NCBI GenBank assembly: GCA_002322035.1
Contig: DCNF01000045.1
Coordinates: 1 to 5,596 of the forward strand
Source: Geobacter sp. UBA1603
GTDB lineage: Bacteria; Desulfobacterota; Desulfuromonadia; Geobacterales; Pseudopelobacteraceae
Length of the DNA stretch: 5,596 nt
Reading direction: 5' to 3'
Positions within the stretch are counted from its first letter, which is position 1. Each line of letters opens with the position of its first letter. This document shows positions 1-5,042 of this stretch, in pieces. The notes beneath the pieces were generated by a model. That model had not been told where the DNA came from, ran no database searches, and worked only from the letters and a program-made list of their open reading frames with translations. The translations under genes were made by a program, and so were the position numbers.

Positions 1-1239
1 CGCACCTACATCGGCGCCATGCCGGGGAGAATCATCCAGGCCATGAAACAGGCCGGCACCACCAACCCGGTCATCATGCTGGACGAGATTGACAAGCTCG
101 GCTACGACTACAAGGGTGATCCGTCATCGGCCCTGCTTGAGGTTCTTGATCCGGAGCAGAACCATTCATTCTCCGACCACTACATCAACCAGCCCTACAA
201 CCTCTCCAATGTCATGTTCATTGCCACGGCCAACCAGATCGACCCGGTGCCGTCGGCCCTGCGTGACCGCATGGAAGTGATCTCGCTTTCCGGGTATACC
301 GAGGAGGAAAAGCTGGAGATAGCCAAGCGATACCTTGTTCCGCGCCAGATGAAGGAAAACGGGCTCAAGGCGAAGCACATCAGCTTTGACGATGAATCGC
401 TGAAGGAAATTATTGCCAAATATACCCGCGAAGCCGGTCTGCGCAACCTAGAGCGTGAGATCGGCACGGTCTGCCGCAAGGTGGCCCGTCGTGTGGCCGA
501 AGGGAACGGTCGCATCATAAAGGTGACGGCCAAGAACCTCCCGACGTTTCTGGGCGGTGCAAAATTCCTGCGCGAGGACGACCTTGAGAATAATGAAGTG
601 GGCGTTGTCAACGGCCTGGCCTGGACGCCGGTCGGCGGTGAGATCCTGCACATCGAGGCTTCGTTGATGGCCGGCAAGGCCGGGTTGACGCTGACAGGGC
701 AGCTGGGCGACGTTATGAAGGAGTCTGTCCATGCCGCCCATTCCTATATCCGTGCCCATGCCGACTCCATGAACCTCAAACCGGAACTGTTCCAGGACAA
801 TGAAATTCACGTTCATGTGCCTGCCGGAGCGATTCCCAAGGATGGCCCTTCGGCCGGTATTGCCATGACGACCGCGCTGGTGTCGATTCTCTGCCGCATC
901 CCGGTCCGAAAGGATGTGGCCATGACCGGTGAGGTGACATTGCGCGGCAAGGTGCTGCCGATCGGCGGCCTCAAGGAGAAAATCCTGGCGGCGGTGCGCT
1001 CGCGCATGAAGACGGTAATCATCCCCGAGCAGAACAAGAAGGACCTGGAGGATATCCCGGCCGAAATCCTCAAGAAGGTTAAGATCGTCACGGTGACGGA
1101 AGTCAGCGAGGTACTCAAACTGGCTCTGGAGAAGTTTCCGCCCAAGGCGCCACTTTCCAAAAAGGGTGAGGAGAAGCCCAGGGGTGGGCGTCTGCCGCAT
1201 AAGGTTGTGGTGCGGCCGCGGAAAGAAATAACCGCCTGA
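1..1239 (+). CDS. lon: Lon ATP-dependent protease, C-terminal part (5' end outside window)
   Basis: Lon is a cytoplasmic hexameric AAA+ serine protease that unfolds and degrades damaged proteins and short-lived regulators, including type II antitoxins. The reading frame is open from base 1, so the substrate-binding N domain and Walker A are missing; 412 residues remain. Counting the first codon as residue 1, the Walker B segment MLDEIDK (D28, E29), sensor-1 N78 (ATANQ), the arginine-finger region ALRDRME (R90) and sensor-2 AGLRNLER (R148) complete the AAA+ module. The protease domain starts near residue 198. The catalytic dyad is S284 in KDGPSAG (bases 850-852) and K327 in GGLKEK (bases 979-981), the same spacing as E. 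coli S679/K722, so it should be active. After the usual end of the family (VLKLALEKF) there is a basic, proline-rich tail of about 34 residues that E. coli Lon lacks. The family call is certain; the role of the tail is unknown. Confidence 0.98.
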   Translation, partial: RTYIGAMPGRIIQAMKQAGTTNPVIMLDEIDKLGYDYKGDPSSALLEVLDPEQNHSFSDHYINQPYNLSNVMFIATANQIDPVPSALRDRMEVISLSGYTEEEKLEIAKRYLVPRQMKENGLKAKHISFDDESLKEIIAKYTREAGLRNLEREIGTVCRKVARRVAEGNGRIIKVTAKNLPTFLGGAKFLREDDLENNEVGVVNGLAWTPVGGEILHIEASLMAGKAGLTLTGQLGDVMKESVHAAHSYIRAHADSMNLKPELFQDNEIHVHVPAGAIPKDGPSAGIAMTTALVSILCRIPVRKDVAMTGEVTLRGKVLPIGGLKEKILAAVRSRMKTVIIPEQNKKDLEDIPAEILKKVKIVTVTEVSEVLKLALEKFPPKAPLSKKGEEKPRGGRLPHKVVVRPRKEITA

Positions 1240-1241
1240 CG

Positions 1242-1268
1242 CCGCTTCCATTTTTGAACTGGAAGCGG
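1242..1268 (+). repeat. 9-bp hairpin just after the lon stop codon
   Basis: CCGCTTCCA (1242-1250) and TGGAAGCGG (1260-1268) are perfect inverted repeats around a 9-base loop that begins with five T. The hairpin starts two bases after the lon stop. No T-run follows the right arm, so it is not a standard terminator by itself. It may protect the 3' end of the lon mRNA or pause polymerase ahead of the real terminator at 1283-1314. The inverted repeat is plain; its function is inferred. Confidence 0.5.
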
Positions 1269-1282
1269 AATGAGGAGTACTA

Positions 1283-1314
1283 GGGCATGGCGTTGATACG
1301 TCATGCCTTTTTTT
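1283..1314 (+). terminator. Rho-independent terminator of lon
   Basis: GGGCATGGCGT (1283-1293) pairs along all 11 positions, with two G-U pairs, with ACGTCATGCCT (1298-1308) around the tetraloop TGAT. Seven T run from 1308 to 1314. This is a textbook intrinsic terminator on the plus strand. It separates lon from the toxin-antitoxin operon whose own promoter begins 18 bases later. Confidence 0.85.
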
Positions 1315-1331
1315 ATTCGACTGTCCCCGGA

Positions 1332-1360
1332 TTGACAGGAACTATTTCTTACGATATTAT
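1332..1360 (+). promoter_or_regulatory. Sigma-70 promoter of the AbrB/PIN toxin-antitoxin operon
   Basis: TTGACA (1332-1337) is a perfect -35 box. It is followed by a 17-base spacer and TATTAT (1355-1360), a 5 of 6 match to the -10 consensus. Transcription should begin near 1367, leaving a leader of about 20 bases. That leader carries the strong ribosome binding site AGGAGGG (1377-1383), four bases before the ATG at 1388. Position directly after the lon terminator supports an independent transcription unit. Confidence 0.8.
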
Positions 1361-1374
1361 TTAAATGTAAGAAA
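1345..1374 (+). promoter_or_regulatory. Inverted-repeat operator candidate over the -10 box of the AbrB/PIN operon
   Basis: TTTCTTAC (1345-1352) and GTAAGAAA (1367-1374) are perfect inverted 8-mers separated by 14 bases. Their centres are 22 bp apart, about two helical turns, so both arms lie on the same DNA face. They bracket the -10 box and the predicted transcription start. Toxin-antitoxin operons are usually repressed by their own antitoxin or complex, and AbrB-fold antitoxins bind DNA as dimers, so this is the most likely autoregulatory site. The repeat is seen directly; the binding protein is inferred. Confidence 0.6.
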
Positions 1375-1387
1375 AAAGGAGGGCGGT

Positions 1388-1624
1388 ATGAGTACATCGG
1401 TATTGACGTCGAAATTCCAGACCACGGTGCCTAAAGCCGTGAGAAAACTGCTGGGGCTGGACGTGCACGATGCCATCGAATGGCGTGTCGAGGGGGGCAA
1501 AGCAACGGTTGTTCCCGTAAGAAATGGTTTTCTTGCCCATCGGGGCAGCATTGCTGTCGGGAGCGGCGACATTGCCGACGACATCAAAGCGGCCCGCGAT
1601 CTTCGGGTGGAGAAGTACCGGTGA
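1388..1624 (+). CDS. AbrB/PrlF-type swapped-hairpin antitoxin
   Basis: This 78-residue protein is the DNA-binding antitoxin of a type II toxin-antitoxin pair; it should bind and neutralise the PIN ribonuclease encoded next and repress the operon. Residues 5-46 (TSKFQTTVPKAVRKLLGL, then IEWRVEGGKATVVPV) have the SpoVT/AbrB pattern: a short strand with the T-x-P-KxVRxxLGL signature, then a strand pair of the swapped-hairpin fold. The charged tail (about residues 59-78, DIADDIKAARDLRVEKYR) is where such antitoxins grip the toxin. The ATG is fixed by AGGAGGG four bases upstream. Its TGA (1622-1624) overlaps the GTG start of the toxin, so the two are translationally coupled. Whether it is closer to PrlF or VapB subfamilies cannot be settled by eye. 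Confidence 0.9.
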   Translation: MSTSVLTSKFQTTVPKAVRKLLGLDVHDAIEWRVEGGKATVVPVRNGFLAHRGSIAVGSGDIADDIKAARDLRVEKYR

Positions 1625-2034
1625 AGCGTGTAGCTATTGATACCAATGTGCTGATCTCGCTGGTTACCGACCGTAACCGGGAGCAACAGGAGCAGGCGGC
1701 TCGATTGTTCGATGCCGCTCTGCATTCTCAACTCACTATTATCTGTCACCAGCACGTCATAACGGAATTTGTCTATGTCCTGAACAAGGTCTATAATCAG
1801 GAACCTCGTGCCATCAATGCCATGTTGCGCGATCTGATGGCGACGCCAGGGGTAGAAGTGGCACATGAACTTGACCACCAGAGGTTGCTCGACATCTGGC
1901 CGGCGTCATGCGACGAATATGGCGATGCCGTGTTATTGGCGTATTGCAAGGGCAGGCGGGATGTGGCGCTGGCGACCTTCGACCGTAAGCTGCTCGGCCA
2001 TGCACGGGCGCTTGGGGTGAAAGTGCACGGGTGA
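1621..2034 (+). CDS. VapC-like PIN-domain ribonuclease toxin
   Basis: This 137-residue protein is the toxin of the pair, a Mg-dependent endoribonuclease of the PIN fold; VapC relatives cut tRNA or rRNA and arrest translation. The acidic metal-binding set is intact: D7 in VAIDTNVLISL, E49 in VITEFVYVL, D98 and D102 in CDEYGDAVLLA, and D121 in ATFDRKLL. Length and residue order are those of a complete PIN toxin. The start is the GTG at 1621, which overlaps the antitoxin stop as GTGA and has GGTGGAG (1606-1612) eight bases upstream. A longer frame beginning at ATG 1480 lies inside the antitoxin gene and would put about 47 unrelated residues before the PIN fold, so it is rejected. The RNA target cannot be read from sequence. 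Confidence 0.92.
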   Translation: MKRVAIDTNVLISLVTDRNREQQEQAARLFDAALHSQLTIICHQHVITEFVYVLNKVYNQEPRAINAMLRDLMATPGVEVAHELDHQRLLDIWPASCDEYGDAVLLAYCKGRRDVALATFDRKLLGHARALGVKVHG

Positions 2035-2107
2035 TGTTCAACAGTGAAATGGCTTGATTGGGAAATTACGGGCTTCAGCCGAGAAGTTATGACACGGATA
2101 TTATAAG

Positions 2108-2150
2108 GAAGCATGGCATAGAATGGAAAAATGAGGGTCAACCATGCTTC
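2108..2150. repeat. Inverted repeat between the two convergent toxin-antitoxin operons
   Basis: GAAGCATGG (2108-2116) and CCATGCTTC (2142-2150) are perfect inverted 9-mers around a 25-base loop. The right arm and the brnA stop codon (2138-2140 on the plus strand) lie within the structure. The PIN gene ends at 2034 on the other strand, so this sits where convergent transcripts meet. Neither side has a clear T-run, so it is at most a weak bidirectional terminator or 3'-end protecting hairpin. The 103 bases between 2035 and 2137 hold no gene I can support. Confidence 0.45.
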
Positions 2151-2485
2151 AAAGGGTGCTCTTTCAAAAACATCCTTAACGCATCATCGATCCGTGATTG
2201 CCAACCAGCGCCAGTGGATTTGAAATTTTCTATCACATCTTGAGACAGTCGGATAGCAATTGACTTTTTTGTAGGGGCTTTCTGAGGCCCACGAATACCC
2301 GGACGATGAATGATAGCCTGTGCCCAATCCTCATCGGTTTTAAGAAAATTTTCCGGGTCGTCCATAGCCATGCGTTCAACAGACTCTTCAGAAAGATGAT
2401 TGACTCGTTCCGAGTCAGTCATGATTTCTCCTCTGGAACGCATGCTTTCGATTTCTTTAGAGGTCTTTCTGACTATTTTGCTCAT
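2138..2485 (-). CDS. brnA: BrnA-family antitoxin (ribbon-helix-helix)
   Basis: This 115-residue protein is the antitoxin of a BrnT-BrnA type II system; in characterised cases it wraps the BrnT ribonuclease and represses the operon promoter. The N-terminal half (MSKIVRKTSKEIESMRSRGE, then an acidic stretch to about residue 54) matches the BrnA toxin-binding region. A ribbon-helix-helix DNA-binding domain follows: strand KKSIAIRL at 73-80, helix SQDVIENFKS at 81-90, the turn TGAGWQ, and helix SRIDDALRMFLKEH at 97-110. The ATG is fixed by AAAGGAG (plus coordinates 2494-2500) eight bases upstream. It overlaps the end of brnT by 29 bases in another frame, the normal toxin-first order with translational coupling. 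BrnA proteins are often about 90-100 residues, so this is slightly long. Confidence 0.93.
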   Translation of the reverse strand: MSKIVRKTSKEIESMRSRGEIMTDSERVNHLSEESVERMAMDDPENFLKTDEDWAQAIIHRPGIRGPQKAPTKKSIAIRLSQDVIENFKSTGAGWQSRIDDALRMFLKEHPLKHG

Positions 2486-2744
2486 AGTAAAGGCTCCTTT
2501 CCTTACGACTGGCTTTCCGGAGCGAGAAACAGCGAACTGCCTCTCCGCGTAACGTATAGGCGAGAGTAAGAGTTACCAATTCGCCGCCAACTTCGGCAAT
2601 ATCCAGCCAGCGGTGTTCATGAGGTCGGTGACTTTCAACTGTGATCTTTTTTGGAGATTCATAAACAAGTTGACCATCGGCAAGGTCATATCCATGCTTT
2701 TCAAAGTTTTTCAACCGCTTGTTTTCATCCCATTCGTAGATCAC
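2457..2744 (-). CDS. brnT: BrnT-family ribonuclease toxin
   Basis: BrnT is a small RelE-like ribonuclease toxin that blocks protein synthesis. Started at the GTG at 2744, the product is 95 residues, the usual family length. It begins IYEWDENKRLKNFEKHGYD, the BrnT opening (strand, then the helix K-x3-N-x2-KHG), and ends with the family signature FSLRKASRKERSLYYE (S74, R76, K77, E82). Longer in-frame starts, up to ATG 2855, would add up to 37 residues with no family resemblance and would run across the promoter, so they are rejected. There is no Shine-Dalgarno sequence before the GTG, and the predicted transcription start coincides with it, which suggests a leaderless message. The gene looks more AT-rich than lon and thiL, consistent with acquisition. 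Confidence 0.92.
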   Translation of the reverse strand: MIYEWDENKRLKNFEKHGYDLADGQLVYESPKKITVESHRPHEHRWLDIAEVGGELVTLTLAYTLRGEAVRCFSLRKASRKERSLYYEQNSQKDL

Positions 2745-2748
2745 GTTT

Positions 2749-2762
2749 ATTGTATATACAAT
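2749..2762. promoter_or_regulatory. Perfect 14-bp palindrome, candidate BrnA operator
   Basis: ATTGTATATACAAT reads identically on both strands and covers the -10 box of the brnT promoter. Ribbon-helix-helix antitoxins bind short palindromes as dimers of dimers, and BrnA is known to repress its own operon, so this is the natural operator. The palindrome is directly visible; BrnA binding is inferred. Confidence 0.65.
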
Positions 2763-2779
2763 TTGATTTAAGACGTCAA
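2751..2779 (-). promoter_or_regulatory. Sigma-70 promoter of brnTA
   Basis: Read on the minus strand, TTGACG (plus 2774-2779) is a 5 of 6 match to the -35 consensus. It is followed by a 17-base spacer and TATACA (plus 2751-2756), a 4 of 6 match at -10. Only six bases (ATAAAC) separate the -10 from the brnT GTG, so initiation about seven bases downstream would fall on the G of the start codon. Confidence 0.65.
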
Positions 2780-2839
2780 CTTCTTTAATAACTGCCACTG
2801 CACAAGGCATTTGTCGGCAAAACATGACAACATGAGAAT

Positions 2840-2909
2840 GTCCAACTTGCGGCACGACCAGACCGCCCGGAAAGGCTGGGCGGGCCGGTCAGCCTCATCA
2901 CCGTTGGGC
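2840..2909 (+). other. attC-like recombination site (nested stem-loop)
   Basis: The outer arms GTCCAAC (2840-2846) and GTTGGGC (2903-2909) fit the integron R-box consensus RYYYAAC...GTTRRRY and pair at seven positions with one G-T. Inside, GGC-ac-GACC (2851-2859) pairs with GGTC-a-GCC (2887-2894), with one extra base on the left arm, as in attC L boxes. Then comes a 3x3 unpaired bubble and a terminal stem CCGCCC/GGGCGG (2863-2868/2878-2883) with a 9-base loop. The 70-bp length is in the attC range. Against it: the spacers between R and L boxes are 4 and 8 bases rather than the usual 5-6, no integrase is visible, and no second site was found. It could instead be an unrelated palindromic repeat. 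Confidence 0.42.
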
Positions 2910-2919
2910 GAACAAAAAA

Positions 2920-4875
2920 ATGATAGAGCTTGAAAACAAACTGAAGAAGAATACAAGCTGGGTCAGACTTACACATCTAACTTTTGTCACGTGTGTATGG
3001 CTGACCCCGCTTCTGGTCTTCATGGCAATTCTGATGCTCGTGCCACAGCTTGCCATTGCCTCCCCGTTTGTCGTGAACAAGAGCACCGTCAATCTGGGAC
3101 AATATATAGCTTCCTATTATACCTACAAGACTCCTATGCCATTCAATACCGGACCGATCCTCTCGCCTGCGCCTTCCGGTGGCAGTTACCTGGGCTGGAA
3201 TGACAAGTACTGGACACCACACGTCACACCGCTTGATGACCAGGACCGGCGGCGCGGCCCCGACATACTGCTTCCGGACGGCATCGTGCTATTGTCCCTG
3301 GTGAGCCATGAAGACGGTTTTGCCGCCCTCGTGGGGATGGCAAAAGGTGGCAGTGCGGGTATCCGCCTGCTGCGCTATACGACAGAGGGAAAGGTGCTGT
3401 TCGACACGACACTGCTTCCGTTGACCGACCTAACGCAGGCCGACAGCCAGAAACCGACCAACACCGGCGATTTTCAGCTGATCTGGACCGGCAAATACTA
3501 CGGCGCCTACTTCGCCACCCTGAGAAATTTCGGCACCCGGGATAAGCCTGATGTCCACCAGAGCGATATACTGTTTGTCATCGACGGTTTCGGAGAGATC
3601 AAGGGTCCTGGATCATTTAAAGGGCGCAAATACTACCACCTCGCCAATTTCGGATGGCGCCTGAACGTGAGCCACAGCTTTGAACAGCGGCTGCATACCG
3701 ACGGCAGCTTCATGTATGCCTTTGCCAAAGGCGATGCTAATCCACGCGGCATCGCCTATAACCTGGTCAGACTCCCGGGCAAATCTCTGCCAACGGTCAC
3801 GGATAGCAATATCTTTCCCATGCCGGGAACAAAGGGCGACAACTACGTGCCGGTCACGCTGGGCAATGTTGTTGCTGTCAATGACGGTCTGGTGGTCAGC
3901 TTCAGCGCCACCCTGGACAGGAAAAGCTACGATGTGGGATTGATGAAAATCGGCATTGACGGTAAGAGGAGGTGGCTGAAGTGGCTTACCGACACCCCGG
4001 ATGTTGAAGAGACATGTCTGCAGATGGGCAGTTGGAACGACCGGATCGTCATCGGTTGGAATGCCTATAAACCGCCAAAGGAGAAAAGGGAAGCCAACCG
4101 CTACTACGGCGACTCATTCCAGCTCGGGGTTCTTGACTACAACGGGGAATGGCTCGAACCTCCCATGGCAACCGAAGCGCGCTGGCCGTACAGGAATATC
4201 TGGCATGAATCGAAACGTGTCCATGCAGTGCAGAAATACGGAACGCACAATGCAACTGCCGAAAACTATTTTAAAACGTTTCCGAACGGCGACGTTGGCT
4301 GGGCAATGACCAACGAAATGGCCCATCTCGTTGACATCTACAGACTCTCTTCGGCAAGACGGGACCCCGGCCGGCAGATGCCCGAATCCCTGGCCCCTCC
4401 CGACCAGCCCCTGTTGACCGGTGACGAGGCCTGCAGAGACGCGAAGGAAATCTACGGTCCGGCTCTATCCGCGTCATTCCCGCTGCAGAGGAATTGTCTG
4501 GTAGTTGTCGCGGCGGAAGGGCGTACCGACTTCAAGGTGATGGTGTCGGACGGACAGACCCATCTGTCATTGATCAGCATGGAAGATGTGTATCCGCCTA
4601 TCGACTACCCATGGAAGTCATGCCGGATACTCAAAGCCGATCTTGCCGATTTTACCGGTGACGGCTATCAGGACCTGGTGGTACATGGCACATGCACCGG
4701 CGAAGGCGGCACGGAAATATTCAACAACAGGATCTACCAAAACCGCAGGGACCGCACACCGGCTGTTTTTAGCGAAGATAAGGGCCTCAGCAGGCGTGTG
4801 GAGACAATCGCAACGTGGCGGCTTCTCATCGACATGCTGGAAAGAATCACCACCAAAACGGTGAAGGGGAAATAG
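2920..4875 (+). CDS. Secreted FG-GAP/VCBS-like protein of unknown function
   Basis: I do not recognise a named family for this 651-residue protein. Residues 1-18 are polar and basic, 19-46 are strongly hydrophobic, and AIA|SPF gives a signal-peptidase I site after A47, so it should be exported. Residues from about 100 to 480 alternate strand-like stretches with Gly/Asp/Trp turns, with segments such as VLDYNGEWLEP and IGIDGKRRWLKW that suggest a beta-propeller. Near the C-terminus D577-F-T-G-D581-G-Y-Q-D585 followed by LVV is a calcium-binding FG-GAP/VCBS loop. Four cysteines (505, 526, 568, 592) cluster in this last part and could form disulfides outside the cytoplasm. The ATG lies 11 bases after the attC-like hairpin and has no good Shine-Dalgarno sequence, only GGGCG (2906-2910). 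The next in-frame ATG, M35, would destroy the signal peptide. No enzyme motif was seen; surface binding or scaffold roles are guesses. Confidence 0.85.
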   Translation: MIELENKLKKNTSWVRLTHLTFVTCVWLTPLLVFMAILMLVPQLAIASPFVVNKSTVNLGQYIASYYTYKTPMPFNTGPILSPAPSGGSYLGWNDKYWTPHVTPLDDQDRRRGPDILLPDGIVLLSLVSHEDGFAALVGMAKGGSAGIRLLRYTTEGKVLFDTTLLPLTDLTQADSQKPTNTGDFQLIWTGKYYGAYFATLRNFGTRDKPDVHQSDILFVIDGFGEIKGPGSFKGRKYYHLANFGWRLNVSHSFEQRLHTDGSFMYAFAKGDANPRGIAYNLVRLPGKSLPTVTDSNIFPMPGTKGDNYVPVTLGNVVAVNDGLVVSFSATLDRKSYDVGLMKIGIDGKRRWLKWLTDTPDVEETCLQMGSWNDRIVIGWNAYKPPKEKREANRYYGDSFQLGVLDYNGEWLEPPMATEARWPYRNIWHESKRVHAVQKYGTHNATAENYFKTFPNGDVGWAMTNEMAHLVDIYRLSSARRDPGRQMPESLAPPDQPLLTGDEACRDAKEIYGPALSASFPLQRNCLVVVAAEGRTDFKVMVSDGQTHLSLISMEDVYPPIDYPWKSCRILKADLADFTGDGYQDLVVHGTCTGEGGTEIFNNRIYQNRRDRTPAVFSEDKGLSRRVETIATWRLLIDMLERITTKTVKGK

Positions 4876-5042
4876 AAATCCAGACACAGCTTCCACTTTG
4901 TTTAAGGCAATGGCAAAAACTGGATAAATTACACTGACACCCAGCCAGCAACCTGCCAGACATTTTAACACGCCACTGGAGCCGTCTCGCTGATGCTCGT
5001 GTCACAGCGACATCCCCGTTATACTGACAAAGGAAAGTACTC
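4876..5042. other. Intergenic region upstream of thiL
   Basis: These 167 bases carry no gene or convincing terminator. They hold a small hairpin TCGCTG/CAGCGA (4987-4992/5005-5010) and a -10-like TATACT (5020-5025) without a credible -35. The stretch 4990-5008 matches 3031-3049 of the upstream gene's signal-peptide sequence at 18 of 19 bases. thiL may be read from a weak promoter here or by read-through. Confidence 0.5.
5029..5034 (+). promoter_or_regulatory. Ribosome binding site that fixes the thiL TTG start
   Basis: AAAGGA lies eight bases before TTG 5043. An in-frame TGA at 5025-5027 rules out any earlier start, and no ATG occurs in frame before the conserved GIGDD motif. Confidence 0.7.

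Noticed and set aside
448..1251. Long 267-residue open frame on the minus strand opposite lon
   Set aside because: It is antisense to a certain gene in GC-rich DNA, has low-complexity His/Arg/Gly-rich translation, and shows no family resemblance.
1480..1620. Extended N-terminus of the PIN toxin from ATG 1480
   Set aside because: This part lies out of frame inside the antitoxin gene, and its translation is Cys/Arg-rich nonsense. The overlapping GTGA at 1621 with an upstream GGTGGAG is the better start.
2036..2093. Second attC-like site (GTTCAAC ... GTTATGA) on the left side of brnTA
   Set aside because: The right arm does not fit GTTRRRY, the arms pair poorly, and there are no inner L boxes.
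2058..2243. 61-residue plus-strand frame in the gap between the two toxin-antitoxin operons
   Set aside because: Most of it is antisense to the 3' end of brnA, it has no ribosome binding site, and it resembles nothing.
2306..2569. 87-residue plus-strand frame across brnA and the end of brnT
   Set aside because: It is an antisense shadow of two recognised genes, with no ribosome binding site and no motif.
2745..2855. Extended N-terminus of BrnT from ATG 2855
   Set aside because: The added residues have no BrnT resemblance and the segment contains the promoter and palindrome.
2861..2890. Reading the GC-rich hairpin as a rho-independent terminator
   Set aside because: No T-run follows the stem on either strand, and on the plus strand no gene ends before it.
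4905..4916. 12-base inverted match AGGCAATGGCAA to 3050-3061
   Set aside because: A single 12-mer match in a window this size is within chance expectation.
4618..4971. 117-residue minus-strand frame with a hydrophobic start (MLKCLAGCWLGVSVIYPVFAIAL)
   Set aside because: The beginning mimics a signal peptide, but the rest is antisense to the secreted-protein gene, and there is no ribosome binding site or family match.
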